Position numbers and translations under genes: made by a program
The notes under the pieces: model-generated
What the model was told of the DNA's origin: nothing
Databases searched by the model: none
What the model saw: only the letters and a program-made list of their open reading frames with translations
NCBI RefSeq assembly: GCF_031846505.1
Contig: NZ_JAVRHP010000002.1
Span: forward strand, 26,425-90,424
Source of the DNA: Autumnicola edwardsiae
GTDB taxonomy: Bacteria; Bacteroidota; Bacteroidia; Flavobacteriales; Flavobacteriaceae
DNA length: 64,000 nucleotides
Direction of reading: 5' to 3'
Part shown: in pieces, positions 45,857 through 52,804 of the stretch
Numbering within the stretch: the stretch's first letter is position 1
Layout of the letters: each line of letters starts with the position of its first letter

Positions 45857-45890
45857 ATTTAGATTCAGTTTAAATAATTCTTTATCTTTG
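45857..45890 (+). promoter_or_regulatory. Probable promoter of the 45907 gene
   Basis: TTTAG (45858-45862), a 20-nt spacer and a perfect -7 box TATCTTTG (45883-45890), 16 bp before the ATG. Confidence 0.5.
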
Positions 45891-45906
45891 GAGAAAGCAT
45901 TCAAAG

Positions 45907-46260
45907 ATGGACGACGTAGAGATCATTCACCATAACCGGCTGGGAATCGCTTTCCGCTGGAAGAATACAGATTTAAATATCGATCCCAACAGGATACAAC
46001 TGGTTTTTAAGGATATGGGTTTTTACCTTCTACGTGAAGAAATCATCCAGTTTTCAAGTAACATCAAGCTGGCAGAAAAAAGATCGTGCAGTAATTGCAA
46101 AAATCCCGAAAACTGCAGAAATATCCTGCTGAGGTCTCCGCTTCAAAAAATGGATTTTGCAGTAAGCAGTGAAGAACTGGAACAAATCTCAGAACTTATT
46201 GAAGGCACATTGTTCCGCCTGAATTTATTTCAATACCTGGACGATATTTGTAAAAATTAG
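45907..46260 (+). CDS. Hypothetical protein with compact Cys cluster
   Basis: A 117-residue soluble protein of unknown function. The middle holds CSNCKNPENC (C-x2-C-x5-C), a possible metal or Fe-S ligand set but one Cys short of a standard zinc ribbon. The N-terminus HHNRLGIAFRWKNTDLNI and the C-terminal helix EELEQISELIEGTLFRLNLF appear conserved in Flavobacteriaceae, from memory. It follows recJ but has its own promoter. Confidence 0.75.
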   Translation: MDDVEIIHHNRLGIAFRWKNTDLNIDPNRIQLVFKDMGFYLLREEIIQFSSNIKLAEKRSCSNCKNPENCRNILLRSPLQKMDFAVSSEELEQISELIEGTLFRLNLFQYLDDICKN

Positions 46261-46355
46261 ACATAGGCTTAAAACTAATGGCTGATAAACCTGATTTAAA
46301 GAAGATAAGCAGTTTCTACAAAGACCGAAAAAAATAAATAAAATAGCGACAAGTC

Positions 46356-46781
46356 ATGGCAACAGTGAACACCTATTTGTATTTTAATGGAAATTGCGAA
46401 GAAGCATTTAATTTTTATAAATCTATATTTAATAAAGAATTCCAGTACATAGGACGTTATAAAGATGTTCCTGAAGTTGCCAGGCAGAATTTTCCAAATT
46501 GTACAGATGATCATATAATGCACATTGCATTACCAATTAGCAGAGAAACAATTTTAATGGGAGCTGACATCGTTGAAAGCAGGGAACGAGAAAATATCGC
46601 AGCAAAATTCTTCTCGCTCTATATTAGTACTGATAGTAAAGAAGAAGCTGATAAATTGTTTAATTCTTTATCTCATGAAGGTGAAATTGAGCTTCCAATT
46701 TCGGAACAATTCTGGGGTTCTTATTATGGAATTTGCAGGGATAAATTCGGTATTAACTGGAAGATAAGTTTTAGTCATTAA
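46356..46781 (+). CDS. VOC-family (PhnB-like) protein
   Basis: A 141-residue protein of the vicinal oxygen chelate fold, PhnB/3-demethylubiquinone-methyltransferase-like group. It starts TVNTYLYFNGNCEEAFNFYK and has IMHIALPIS, a mid-strand DNA-free ISTDSKEEADKLFNSL segment and FWGSYYGICRDKFGINW at the end. Substrate is unknown. Confidence 0.88.
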   Translation: MATVNTYLYFNGNCEEAFNFYKSIFNKEFQYIGRYKDVPEVARQNFPNCTDDHIMHIALPISRETILMGADIVESRERENIAAKFFSLYISTDSKEEADKLFNSLSHEGEIELPISEQFWGSYYGICRDKFGINWKISFSH

Positions 46782-46810
46782 AACTTTGAATATTAATGTT
46801 TTTTAAAAAA

Positions 46811-46843
46811 AAGTACGATTTTAAGTACTTAGATGTATCTTTG
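46811..46843 (+). promoter_or_regulatory. Promoter and operator of a lost toxin-antitoxin operon
   Basis: Inverted repeat AAGTAC / GTACTT (46811-46816, 46825-46830) and a perfect -7 box TATCTTTG (46836-46843), only 4 bp before the antitoxin ATG. Such palindromes at the promoter are typical autoregulatory operators of Phd/YefM antitoxins. Confidence 0.6.
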
Positions 46844-46847
46844 TTGT

Positions 46848-46979
46848 ATGGAAACAGTTAACTATAGTAATTTCCGGCCTAATTTAAAGTACTGGTTCGA
46901 TAAGGTAGTAGATAATGTTTCTACAACTTCTCCAACGTCAGATCTTTACCATCAAAAACAGCATAGGTGTAGTAATTAA
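46848..46979 (+). pseudogene. Truncated Phd/YefM-type antitoxin gene
   Basis: The ATG at 46848 opens METVNYSNFRPNLKYWFDKV, the N-terminal DNA-binding start of Phd/YefM antitoxins (compare the family's xxYSNFRxNLxxxxDKV pattern). Similarity stops after about 24 codons, at 46919-46920, exactly where the lpxH stop codon on the other strand begins. The frame then runs to a TAA at 46977 through antisense lpxH sequence. No toxin gene follows. This looks like the stump of a toxin-antitoxin module left by a deletion, with its promoter intact. Confidence 0.7.
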
Positions 46980-47673
46980 TCCAGTCTCCGGTGTTGATGT
47001 ACATAGATTTTTCAGTTAGCTGAAATTCAAGGGGTAAATGCCGGTGCCCGAACAGAAAATAGTCATAGTGCTTTTTTTCCAATTTTCGCCTACAATACTG
47101 GATAAGCCACTCTTTATCTTCTCCCAAAAATTCCTGATCTTCCTCTCCAGAAATCATTTTGTTTTTAACCGAAAAATACTGCGCCAGCGGAACCCCAAGA
47201 TCTGGGTGGAGCCAGCGATAAAGCCATTTTGAAAGCGGATTGGTAAAAACCTTCTTCATCCGTTTATAGCCGTGATCCCCGGGACCAAGCCCGTCGCCAT
47301 GACCGATCAGAAAAGTTTTGTTGTTGAATTCAAATTCTTTGGGTTTATGAAAAACCGGAATATTAAGTTCTTCCTCAAAATAATTGTTCATCCATAAATC
47401 GTGGTTACCCACGAAAAAATATACCGGAATTCCGCTATCCTTAATTTCGGCAAGTTTGCCAAGGGTACGCACAAAACCTTTGGGAACTACATGCTTGTAT
47501 TCAAACCAGAAATCGAAGAGATCCCCGAGCAGGAAAATGGCAGCAGCATCCTCTTTAATTTCATCGAGCCACTGTACAAATTTCTTTTCCCGCAATCGGC
47601 TTTCTTTTTGAGTGGGCGCACCAAGATGATTATCGCTGGAAAAATAAATTTTTTTGCCTTCAGGAATGGTCAT
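46921..47673 (-). CDS. lpxH: UDP-2,3-diacylglucosamine diphosphatase (LpxH-like)
   Basis: Metallophosphoesterase making lipid X in lipid A synthesis. Motifs in order are FSSDNHLGAP (Asp14, His16), LGDLFDFWFEY, VGNHDLWM, GHGDGLGPGDHGYK and FGHRHLPLEF. At 250 residues it is complete. Its stop abuts the antitoxin remnant on the opposite strand. Confidence 0.92.
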   Translation of the reverse strand: MTIPEGKKIYFSSDNHLGAPTQKESRLREKKFVQWLDEIKEDAAAIFLLGDLFDFWFEYKHVVPKGFVRTLGKLAEIKDSGIPVYFFVGNHDLWMNNYFEEELNIPVFHKPKEFEFNNKTFLIGHGDGLGPGDHGYKRMKKVFTNPLSKWLYRWLHPDLGVPLAQYFSVKNKMISGEEDQEFLGEDKEWLIQYCRRKLEKKHYDYFLFGHRHLPLEFQLTEKSMYINTGDWINYYTYAVFDGKDLTLEKL

Positions 47674-47707
47674 ATAATAAATTCTGGCTGTAAAGATAAT
47701 ATTTTAA

Positions 47708-47741
47708 GCACAAGACCTTCCAGGTTTTCAAAACCTGTGCA
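47708..47741. terminator. Palindromic hairpin between queD and lpxH
   Basis: GCACA...CCAGGTTTT (47708-47728) faces AAAACCTGTGC (47730-47740), with an inner perfect stem CAGGTTTT/AAAACCTG. It belongs to the AACCTGTGAGGTTT hairpin family and lies 3' of queD. Confidence 0.55.
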
Positions 47742-47754
47742 AAGAAGTATAGGA

Positions 47755-48231
47755 TTACTCCCCCTTCGGGGGTTGGGGGGCATCCTGATCACTCGCATAC
47801 CACTCTGCAAACGAAGTTTCGGTTTCCTGAAGTTTTAAAGAATGCAAATAAATATGAGACGGCAGGTGCTTCTGAATTTTTGCAGCAAAATCTATGACCA
47901 TATTCTCACTGGTGGGTTGGTAATCCACCAAAATCACATGATGATCACGATCCTGAAGTTCTTTTGCCAGCTCAACATGCGGCGTATTTTTGTTGAAAAC
48001 AGTGGCATGGTCAAATTGATCTACAATTTCTGTCTTTACTATCTTTTTAAGGTCCCCAAAATCGATGACCATCCCAAATTTTACATGCGCTGGATCTGTA
48101 ATTGGCTCTCCCAAAACTGTAACACTAAGTTTATAACTATGGCCGTGAACATTCCTGCATTTGCCGTCGTAGCCGTAAAGGGCATGGCCGGTTTCAAAAG
48201 AAAATTGTTTGGTAATCCTAATCTTGCTCAT
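47755..48231 (-). CDS. queD: 6-carboxy-5,6,7,8-tetrahydropterin synthase
   Basis: Second step of queuosine/preQ0 synthesis. Counting from the ATG at 48231, zinc ligands His16, His29 and His31 and catalytic Cys25 lie in GHALYGYDGKCRNVHGHSY. The frame runs up to 48318, but a -7 box at 48257-48250 lies between, so the upstream start is rejected. The last codons (DAPQPPKGE) are encoded by an intergenic-type palindrome CCCCCTTCGGGGG, so the tail seems to be repeat-derived. Confidence 0.93.
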   Translation of the reverse strand: MSKIRITKQFSFETGHALYGYDGKCRNVHGHSYKLSVTVLGEPITDPAHVKFGMVIDFGDLKKIVKTEIVDQFDHATVFNKNTPHVELAKELQDRDHHVILVDYQPTSENMVIDFAAKIQKHLPSHIYLHSLKLQETETSFAEWYASDQDAPQPPKGE

Positions 48232-48249
48232 GGCATCTCGATTTTGCTG

Positions 48250-48257
48250 CAAAGATA
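48250..48257 (-). promoter_or_regulatory. -7 box for queD
   Basis: TATCTTTG on the minus strand (followed by CAGC), 18 bp before the chosen ATG at 48231. It supports that start. Confidence 0.6.
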
Positions 48258-48306
48258 AAAGATTTTCGACGCATAAATTTTTTATATAAGTAATCATTTT
48301 CTGGTT

Positions 48307-48314
48307 TATATTTG
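48307..48314 (+). promoter_or_regulatory. -7 box for the 2OG oxygenase gene
   Basis: TATATTTG followed by CC, 16 bp before the ATG at 48331. A -33 element is not obvious. Confidence 0.5.
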
Positions 48315-48330
48315 CCAAATTTTTTTAGCT

Positions 48331-48984
48331 ATGGAAACAGCACCAGAAGAGTTATATGAACAGCTGGAGTTTCGGGAAAATCCGCTATATGAGAAGATTA
48401 TTTCTGATCTTTTGGAGAACCAATACTCGGTTATTGATTCTTTTTTTGATGAAGATGAAGTGGAAGCCCTGCGCAATTCCCTTATAAATAAATATACCGA
48501 AGACAACTTTAAAAAGGCTGCCATAGGGAACAGGACCAACGAAGTAATAGCAAAATCTGTTCGCGGGGATTTTATTTTATGGATCAACGAAGCTGAAGCC
48601 GGCGCTGCAGAAAAATTGTTTTTTAATAAAATTAATGTGCTTGTAGATTACCTGAATAAAACCTGTTTCCTCGGAATCCTGACTAAGGAATTTCATTATG
48701 CGCTTTATCCTGAAGGAACATTCTATAAGCGGCATCTGGATACTTTCCAGAATGACGGACGGCGTAAACTTTCCATGGTTTGTTATCTCAACCAGGAAGA
48801 CTGGAAGCCTGAAAATGGGGGTGAGCTGGTAATATATAAAGATAAAAATGGATTGGAAACTTCAGAAAGTATTTTTCCTTTTCCGGGTCGTATGGTAATT
48901 TTTGAAAGTCAGGTGCTGGAGCATGAGGTAAGGCCGGTGAAACAGGAACGGCTGAGTATTACGGGCTGGTTAAAAACCCGCTAA
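48331..48984 (+). CDS. 2-oxoglutarate/Fe(II)-dependent oxygenase (prolyl-4-hydroxylase-like)
   Basis: A 217-residue dioxygenase. Iron ligands His135 and Asp137 (KRHLDTF) and His198 (VLEHEV), with Arg207 (KQERLSITGW) to bind 2-oxoglutarate. The core SMVCYLNQEDWKPENGGELV is the P4Hc signature. Substrate is unknown; protein hydroxylation is possible. Confidence 0.88.
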   Translation: METAPEELYEQLEFRENPLYEKIISDLLENQYSVIDSFFDEDEVEALRNSLINKYTEDNFKKAAIGNRTNEVIAKSVRGDFILWINEAEAGAAEKLFFNKINVLVDYLNKTCFLGILTKEFHYALYPEGTFYKRHLDTFQNDGRRKLSMVCYLNQEDWKPENGGELVIYKDKNGLETSESIFPFPGRMVIFESQVLEHEVRPVKQERLSITGWLKTR

Positions 48985-49113
48985 TTACTTCCTGAACTTT
49001 TTGTAAAGCACTACCGCTACAAGCAAAATGGCCAGCAAGAGCCAAAATCCATAACCACTGAGAAAACTGAGGATTTCCCAAGCTTCTCCATCGGGCGTTT
49101 CCTGTTGCATCAT
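48985..49113 (-). CDS. Single-span membrane microprotein (second of a coupled pair)
   Basis: Encodes 42 residues: MMQQETPDGEAWEILSFLSG, one hydrophobic segment (YGFWLLLAILLVAVVLY) and a basic end KKFRK. Its ATG at 49113 overlaps the TGA of the upstream small gene (ATGA, 49113-49110), an arrangement for translational coupling. The sequence is a shorter relative of the upstream protein (acidic N-terminus, W-E-x-x-x start of the span, basic tail). Function unknown. Confidence 0.65.
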   Translation of the reverse strand: MMQQETPDGEAWEILSFLSGYGFWLLLAILLVAVVLYKKFRK

Positions 49114-49283
49114 TTATCGTGTCTTTTGCGCCAGCTATAGCGCGCGTAAAAAAATATGGCCAGCAGAAAAATTATCGCAATAAGGTACATCCAATTACCG
49201 GCAATAAATTCCCATAAGCTGTAGCCCCACATCTGATCTTCAGATGGGTCGCGGTCCTGCGGTAAGTGTTGTTGTAAGGCCAT
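49110..49283 (-). CDS. Single-span membrane microprotein (first of a coupled pair)
   Basis: Encodes 57 residues from the ATG at 49283: MALQQHLPQDRDPSEDQMWG, a span (NWMYLIAIIFLLAIFFYARY) and the basic tail SWRKRHDK. A longer frame begins with TTG at 49301, but the ATG is preferred. It is read before, and overlaps by ATGA, the 42-residue gene. Size and topology recall small respiratory or redox-complex subunits, but nothing in the sequence proves that. Confidence 0.65.
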   Translation of the reverse strand: MALQQHLPQDRDPSEDQMWGYSLWEFIAGNWMYLIAIIFLLAIFFYARYSWRKRHDK

Positions 49284-49366
49284 TAAGAGTTCAAAGTTCA
49301 AACTAATCTTAAAAGGTAGGATGTTTATTTTATATATCCACTGGTAGTAAGAAAAATTTAGGTTTT

Positions 49367-49567
49367 TTAATTTACTGGTTTAGCTAACTTTTGAAGATTT
49401 TTCCGCCTGATTCTTCTTATAAGAAACAGCACTCCGAGTGATAACAGAAAGGCCGTTCCTATTATGAAAAACCAGTGTCCACCTATAAAGGATCCTATTT
49501 TAAAACCTAATTCATATCCTTGTTGATAAGCAGGGTCATTTTCAGAATTAATGTAGTTTCAATACAT
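49367..49567 (-). pseudogene. Small membrane-protein ORF interrupted by TGA at codon 3
   Basis: Reading from the ATG at 49567 gives M-Y-stop(TGA, 49561-49559), then an open frame of 63 codons: NYINSENDPAYQQGYELGFK, a Gly-rich hydrophobic span (GSFIGGHWFFIIGTAFLLSL, continuing) and the tail RRIRRKNLQKLAKPVN. The amphipathic order of an acidic head, span and basic tail looks like a real protein. No ATG, GTG or TTG lies between the TGA and the span. It may be a recent nonsense mutation (TGG to TGA), use a rare start, or be a sequencing error. Confidence 0.45.
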
Positions 49568-49606
49568 AAGATTCAGTTTTTGAAAAATTTACGTGATGTT
49601 TATCTC

Positions 49607-50374
49607 TTATTTTTTAAATTTTGATAAAGCTTTCCTTGTAAAATCTGAAAGCACTAATTCTCCTGAAACGGCAGCTCTTTCCTCCAGCAATTTATCCCAG
49701 TGGGCGGTGTTTTTCCACAAAACGCGCTTCATTTCCAGCAAAGCCTGCAGATTATAGGAGGCCAGTTTTTCAGAAAAAATTTCTATTTCCTTATCCAGGT
49801 CTTTTATAGATTCAAAAACCTTTGCGTACAGGCCTTTTTCCTTTGCCCAATAGGCATTTTTCCATTCATGGGCAGCCAGCGTTAACTCGCCCAAAGCGGC
49901 AACTCCCATTTTTCTTTCTACGGCCGGGGCAATTACAAAAGGGCCAATACCTATACTTAATTCTGAAAGTTTTATTGCCGCGGCGTCTGTGGCCATGGCA
50001 TAATCACACGCTGCAACAAGGCCTACTCCGCCGCCAACCGTTTTCCCCTGTACACGACCTACAATAAGTTTTTTACATTTTCTCATGGCATTGATCACGT
50101 TTGCAAAACCGGAGAAAAATTCTTTTCCGGAATCGCGGTTTTCAATTTCCATAAGTTCGTCAAAAGAAGCACCGGCACAAAAAGCTTTTTCACCTTCAGA
50201 TTTAAGGATAATGAGGTTTACAGAGTCATCTTCAGAAAGACGATTGATTTCCTTTTCCAGTCTTTTAAGAAGTTCAGAGGGAAAGGAGTTGCTGGCAGGA
50301 TGTCCAAACTCCAGGGATGCAATTTTGTTTTGAACATTAGTATATAAGCTTCCGTTTTCGCGCGTGGTCGTCAT
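49607..50374 (-). CDS. Enoyl-CoA hydratase/isomerase family protein
   Basis: A 255-residue crotonase-fold enzyme. It shows the oxyanion-hole segments EKAFCAGASFDEL and QGKTVGGGVGLVAACDYAMA, and the LSIGIGPFVIAP loop. Close family members act in beta-oxidation or branched-chain/acyl-CoA breakdown. The residue at the usual second catalytic Glu is within KLSELSIGIGP. It is monocistronic; exact substrate unknown. Confidence 0.88.
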   Translation of the reverse strand: MTTTRENGSLYTNVQNKIASLEFGHPASNSFPSELLKRLEKEINRLSEDDSVNLIILKSEGEKAFCAGASFDELMEIENRDSGKEFFSGFANVINAMRKCKKLIVGRVQGKTVGGGVGLVAACDYAMATDAAAIKLSELSIGIGPFVIAPAVERKMGVAALGELTLAAHEWKNAYWAKEKGLYAKVFESIKDLDKEIEIFSEKLASYNLQALLEMKRVLWKNTAHWDKLLEERAAVSGELVLSDFTRKALSKFKK

Positions 50375-50714
50375 TATTTCTTTCGGTTTTACTCAAATTT
50401 ACGTATTTGTTCGGAGTTTGTAGTTCGGAGTTTGTCGAATTCTTCACTTCTGCAGGTCGATAATTGGCATTTTTGGATGCTCTTTTAGTGGAGAGAGGAA
50501 AGTGGAAAGTTCTTTTGCTGGTTTGGAAGTTTTAGCGGTTGTGAGTTGTCGGTTGTCTGTTTTAGGTGGAAAATTGAAATTTTTCAGACACGACCTTTTT
50601 ATCTGAAGAGTTCTTTGTCCTGATTCTACACGGGAAAGTGATAATTCAAAAGTTAGAATTCATCATTTAGAATAAATCAGCTCGATAATTGCCATTTTAG
50701 AAGTGTCTCTTGCT
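50375..50714. repeat. Gene-free stretch with dispersed repeat motifs
   Basis: Contains two copies of the window-wide motif: GGTCGATAATTGGCATTTTTGG (about 50454-50475) and CGATAATTGCCATTTTAG (50683-50700). It also has a short tandem GTTCGGAGTTTGTAGTTCGGAGTTTGT, split here as two GTTCGGAGTTTGT units (50411-50435). No gene is credible. Confidence 0.6.
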
Positions 50715-52043
50715 TCAGACTTCCTTATCCAGATATTTTCTTCGGAATTGGATGACTAAAGCGCTGCTCCTTATCAGCATCCAAACGAAAAAAGCCATCC
50801 AAATAGCGTGCAGCTTCAGCCCAAAATAATCTGAAATGAGCAGGGTAGGAGTAAAACCAAGAAAAGTAGCGACCAGAAGAACATTCCGAAGATATTTTGC
50901 TTCACCCAGACCTTTAAAAATTCCATCGAACATAAAAGCAATGGCATTTACAGGCTGCATCAGTAAAACAATCCAGAATACTGAAGAAAATAAGGCAAGG
51001 ACAGTAGCTTCTTTATTAAATAATAGGCCGATTTCTTCATAAAAAATTCCGCAGATTCCCATTAAAATTAAGGCGATTAGAACCGCATAGAGACTGATCT
51101 TTTTGCTCAATTCCCATAAATTCTTATAATCCCTGGCACCAAGTAAACGTCCGCCAATGGCATTTCCGGCGTTGGCGTATCCATCAATAAAAAAACTGAA
51201 AAATAACCAGATGTTCATCAAAATACTCTGCGCCGCGATATAATTGTTTCCATAATCTGTAGCATAGGCATTGGCCAGGTAAATGGCAAAATTTAGGGCA
51301 GCAGTACGTACAAAAAGATTAGCCGCCATTAACAACAACGGCCGCATTTGCGGATTGATATTAAAACTCAACTTAAAATGAAACGGAGTTTTTTTAAAGA
51401 AAAACCAGAGCGCCATAATCAGCATTGTACCCTGGGCGGCGAGGCTGGCAAAAGCAGCACCCTCCAGGTGCATTGCGGGAATATAACCTTCAACTCCGTA
51501 TACCAGCAAATAATCCAGCGCCACGTTCACGACGGCACCGGTAAGGCTGCATTTCATTGCCCATAATGTATTCTGAAGACCCCGAAAAACTCCAAATATC
51601 GCAAAAGTAACCAGCGTTAACGGGTAACCCAGCGCCCTAATCTGGTAATAATTTTCTGAATATTGTAAAATAAGGCCTTCGGCATTATAAGCGCTAAAAA
51701 TCGCTTCAGCAAAAAAAGCGGTGACCGCATAAATAACTAAACTGAAAAGGAAATTAAAACCAATGGCCTGCGGAATAAGTGTTTTTACCGCGTGCAGCCT
51801 GTTAGCACCGAGATGCTGAGATACAATTGCCGAAATTGCCGTTTTTGTTTGCGCCACAATCCAGATAATGGCAGAAAGAAAGGAGCCTACAATCCCCGCC
51901 GCGGCAAGGGCTTCTATAGAATTTTCTTCAACATTGCCAATAACCGCAATATCTGTAAGGGAAATAAGCGGCTCTGCAATTCCTGCAATTATCGCCGGAA
52001 TAGCAATTCTATTAATGTTCTTAAAACTTACTGAGGTCGCCAC
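50715..52043 (-). CDS. MATE-family efflux transporter (DinF-like)
   Basis: Twelve predicted membrane spans over 442 residues; cation-coupled export of drugs or metabolites from the cytoplasm. The MatE repeats are seen at SLTDIAVIGNV with QLNAAxIV-type following segments (AAAGIVGSFLSAIIWIVAQT), and at the second half AAQSILMNIWLFFSFFIDGYANA, shown here only in part. The start codon is GTG (52043-52041); no ATG lies nearby in frame. Monocistronic. Confidence 0.9.
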   Translation of the reverse strand: MATSVSFKNINRIAIPAIIAGIAEPLISLTDIAVIGNVEENSIEALAAAGIVGSFLSAIIWIVAQTKTAISAIVSQHLGANRLHAVKTLIPQAIGFNFLFSLVIYAVTAFFAEAIFSAYNAEGLILQYSENYYQIRALGYPLTLVTFAIFGVFRGLQNTLWAMKCSLTGAVVNVALDYLLVYGVEGYIPAMHLEGAAFASLAAQGTMLIMALWFFFKKTPFHFKLSFNINPQMRPLLLMAANLFVRTAALNFAIYLANAYATDYGNNYIAAQSILMNIWLFFSFFIDGYANAGNAIGGRLLGARDYKNLWELSKKISLYAVLIALILMGICGIFYEEIGLLFNKEATVLALFSSVFWIVLLMQPVNAIAFMFDGIFKGLGEAKYLRNVLLVATFLGFTPTLLISDYFGLKLHAIWMAFFVWMLIRSSALVIQFRRKYLDKEV

Positions 52044-52123
52044 TTTAAAATTTTAAGCTGCAAAGTTAATATAAGCTGGGATTTTAGGCTTTCTTTTTAC
52101 AACTAAGGCCGAAAATTGCCATT

Positions 52124-52624
52124 TTAGAGCAGCAGCTCATAACAGTAAAAAGGAGCTTCACTTTGTTTCGGGAAATAAATATTCCCCAGCTTTTTGTAGC
52201 CGCGGGATTCGTAAAATTTCTGATTTCGCTTGTTTTTACTGAAGGTATCCAGCCTCACCGATTCAAAGTTATGCTGCCGGGCATGATTTTCAGCAAAATC
52301 CATGAGTGCTTTTCCAGTCCCGAAACCCCATTTAGCAGGATTTGTTGCCAGGCGGTGGATATAAAGGTTATTTCCGCTATTGGTGAGCCATTTAACAGGA
52401 AGATATTCTTCGTCCATAAAATTGGTCAAAACAATGATGCCTTCAATTTGGCAATTTTCGACCTTTATATACAACTCCTGCTTTTCAATATCTTCAGAAA
52501 GTCGCTCTCTGGAAGGGTAATGTTCATTCCATTGGTAAATTCCTCTTTGCTGCATAGCCACAGCACAGGATTCCGTAAGTTGCTTTATCTGCTCAAGATG
52601 TTTTTTCTCAGCAAGTGTGATCAT
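52124..52624 (-). CDS. GNAT-family N-acetyltransferase
   Basis: A 166-residue acetyl-CoA-dependent acyltransferase. The CoA-binding loop is at KWGFGTGKALMDFAENHA (R/QxxGxG/A-like), followed by VRLDTFSKNKRNQKFYESRG and the C-terminal YKKLGNIYFP. Substrate is unknown. Confidence 0.9.
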   Translation of the reverse strand: MITLAEKKHLEQIKQLTESCAVAMQQRGIYQWNEHYPSRERLSEDIEKQELYIKVENCQIEGIIVLTNFMDEEYLPVKWLTNSGNNLYIHRLATNPAKWGFGTGKALMDFAENHARQHNFESVRLDTFSKNKRNQKFYESRGYKKLGNIYFPKQSEAPFYCYELLL

Positions 52625-52646
52625 GTGAAATTCAGAAAATAAAAGA

Positions 52647-52677
52647 TTTAGTTATTTAAAGAAAATTATTACATTTG
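52647..52677 (+). promoter_or_regulatory. tRNA-Ala promoter
   Basis: TTTAG (52647-52651), an 18-nt spacer and TACATTTG (52670-52677), a perfect -7 box, 10 bp before the tRNA. Confidence 0.65.
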
Positions 52678-52687
52678 CCCCTGCAAC

Positions 52688-52761
52688 GGGGGATTAGCTC
52701 AGCTGGCTAGAGCGTTTGGCTGGCAGCCAAAAGGTCATCGGTTCGACTCCGATATTCTCCA
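52688..52761 (+). tRNA. tRNA-Ala (anticodon GGC)
   Basis: A 74-nt cloverleaf. Acceptor GGGGGAT pairs with ATTCTCC and has the G3-U70 pair that marks alanine tRNAs. D-stem GCTC/GAGC, anticodon stem TTTGG/CCAAA with loop CTGGCAG (anticodon GGC), T-arm ATCGG-TTCGACT-CCGAT. CCA is not encoded. Confidence 0.97.
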
Positions 52762-52763
52762 CA

Positions 52764-52792
52764 AAAACCACTGCATTTGCAGTGGTTTTTTG
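52764..52792 (+). terminator. Terminator of tRNA-Ala
   Basis: AAACCACTGCA / TGCAGTGGTTT stem followed by a T run. It may also serve the convergent hydrolase gene on the minus strand. Confidence 0.9.
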
Positions 52793-52804
52793 CTTTACTC
52801 TTTT

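Noticed and set aside
48232..48318. Upstream start for queD
   Set aside because: A -7 box lies inside this extension, and the residues are not part of the QueD family.
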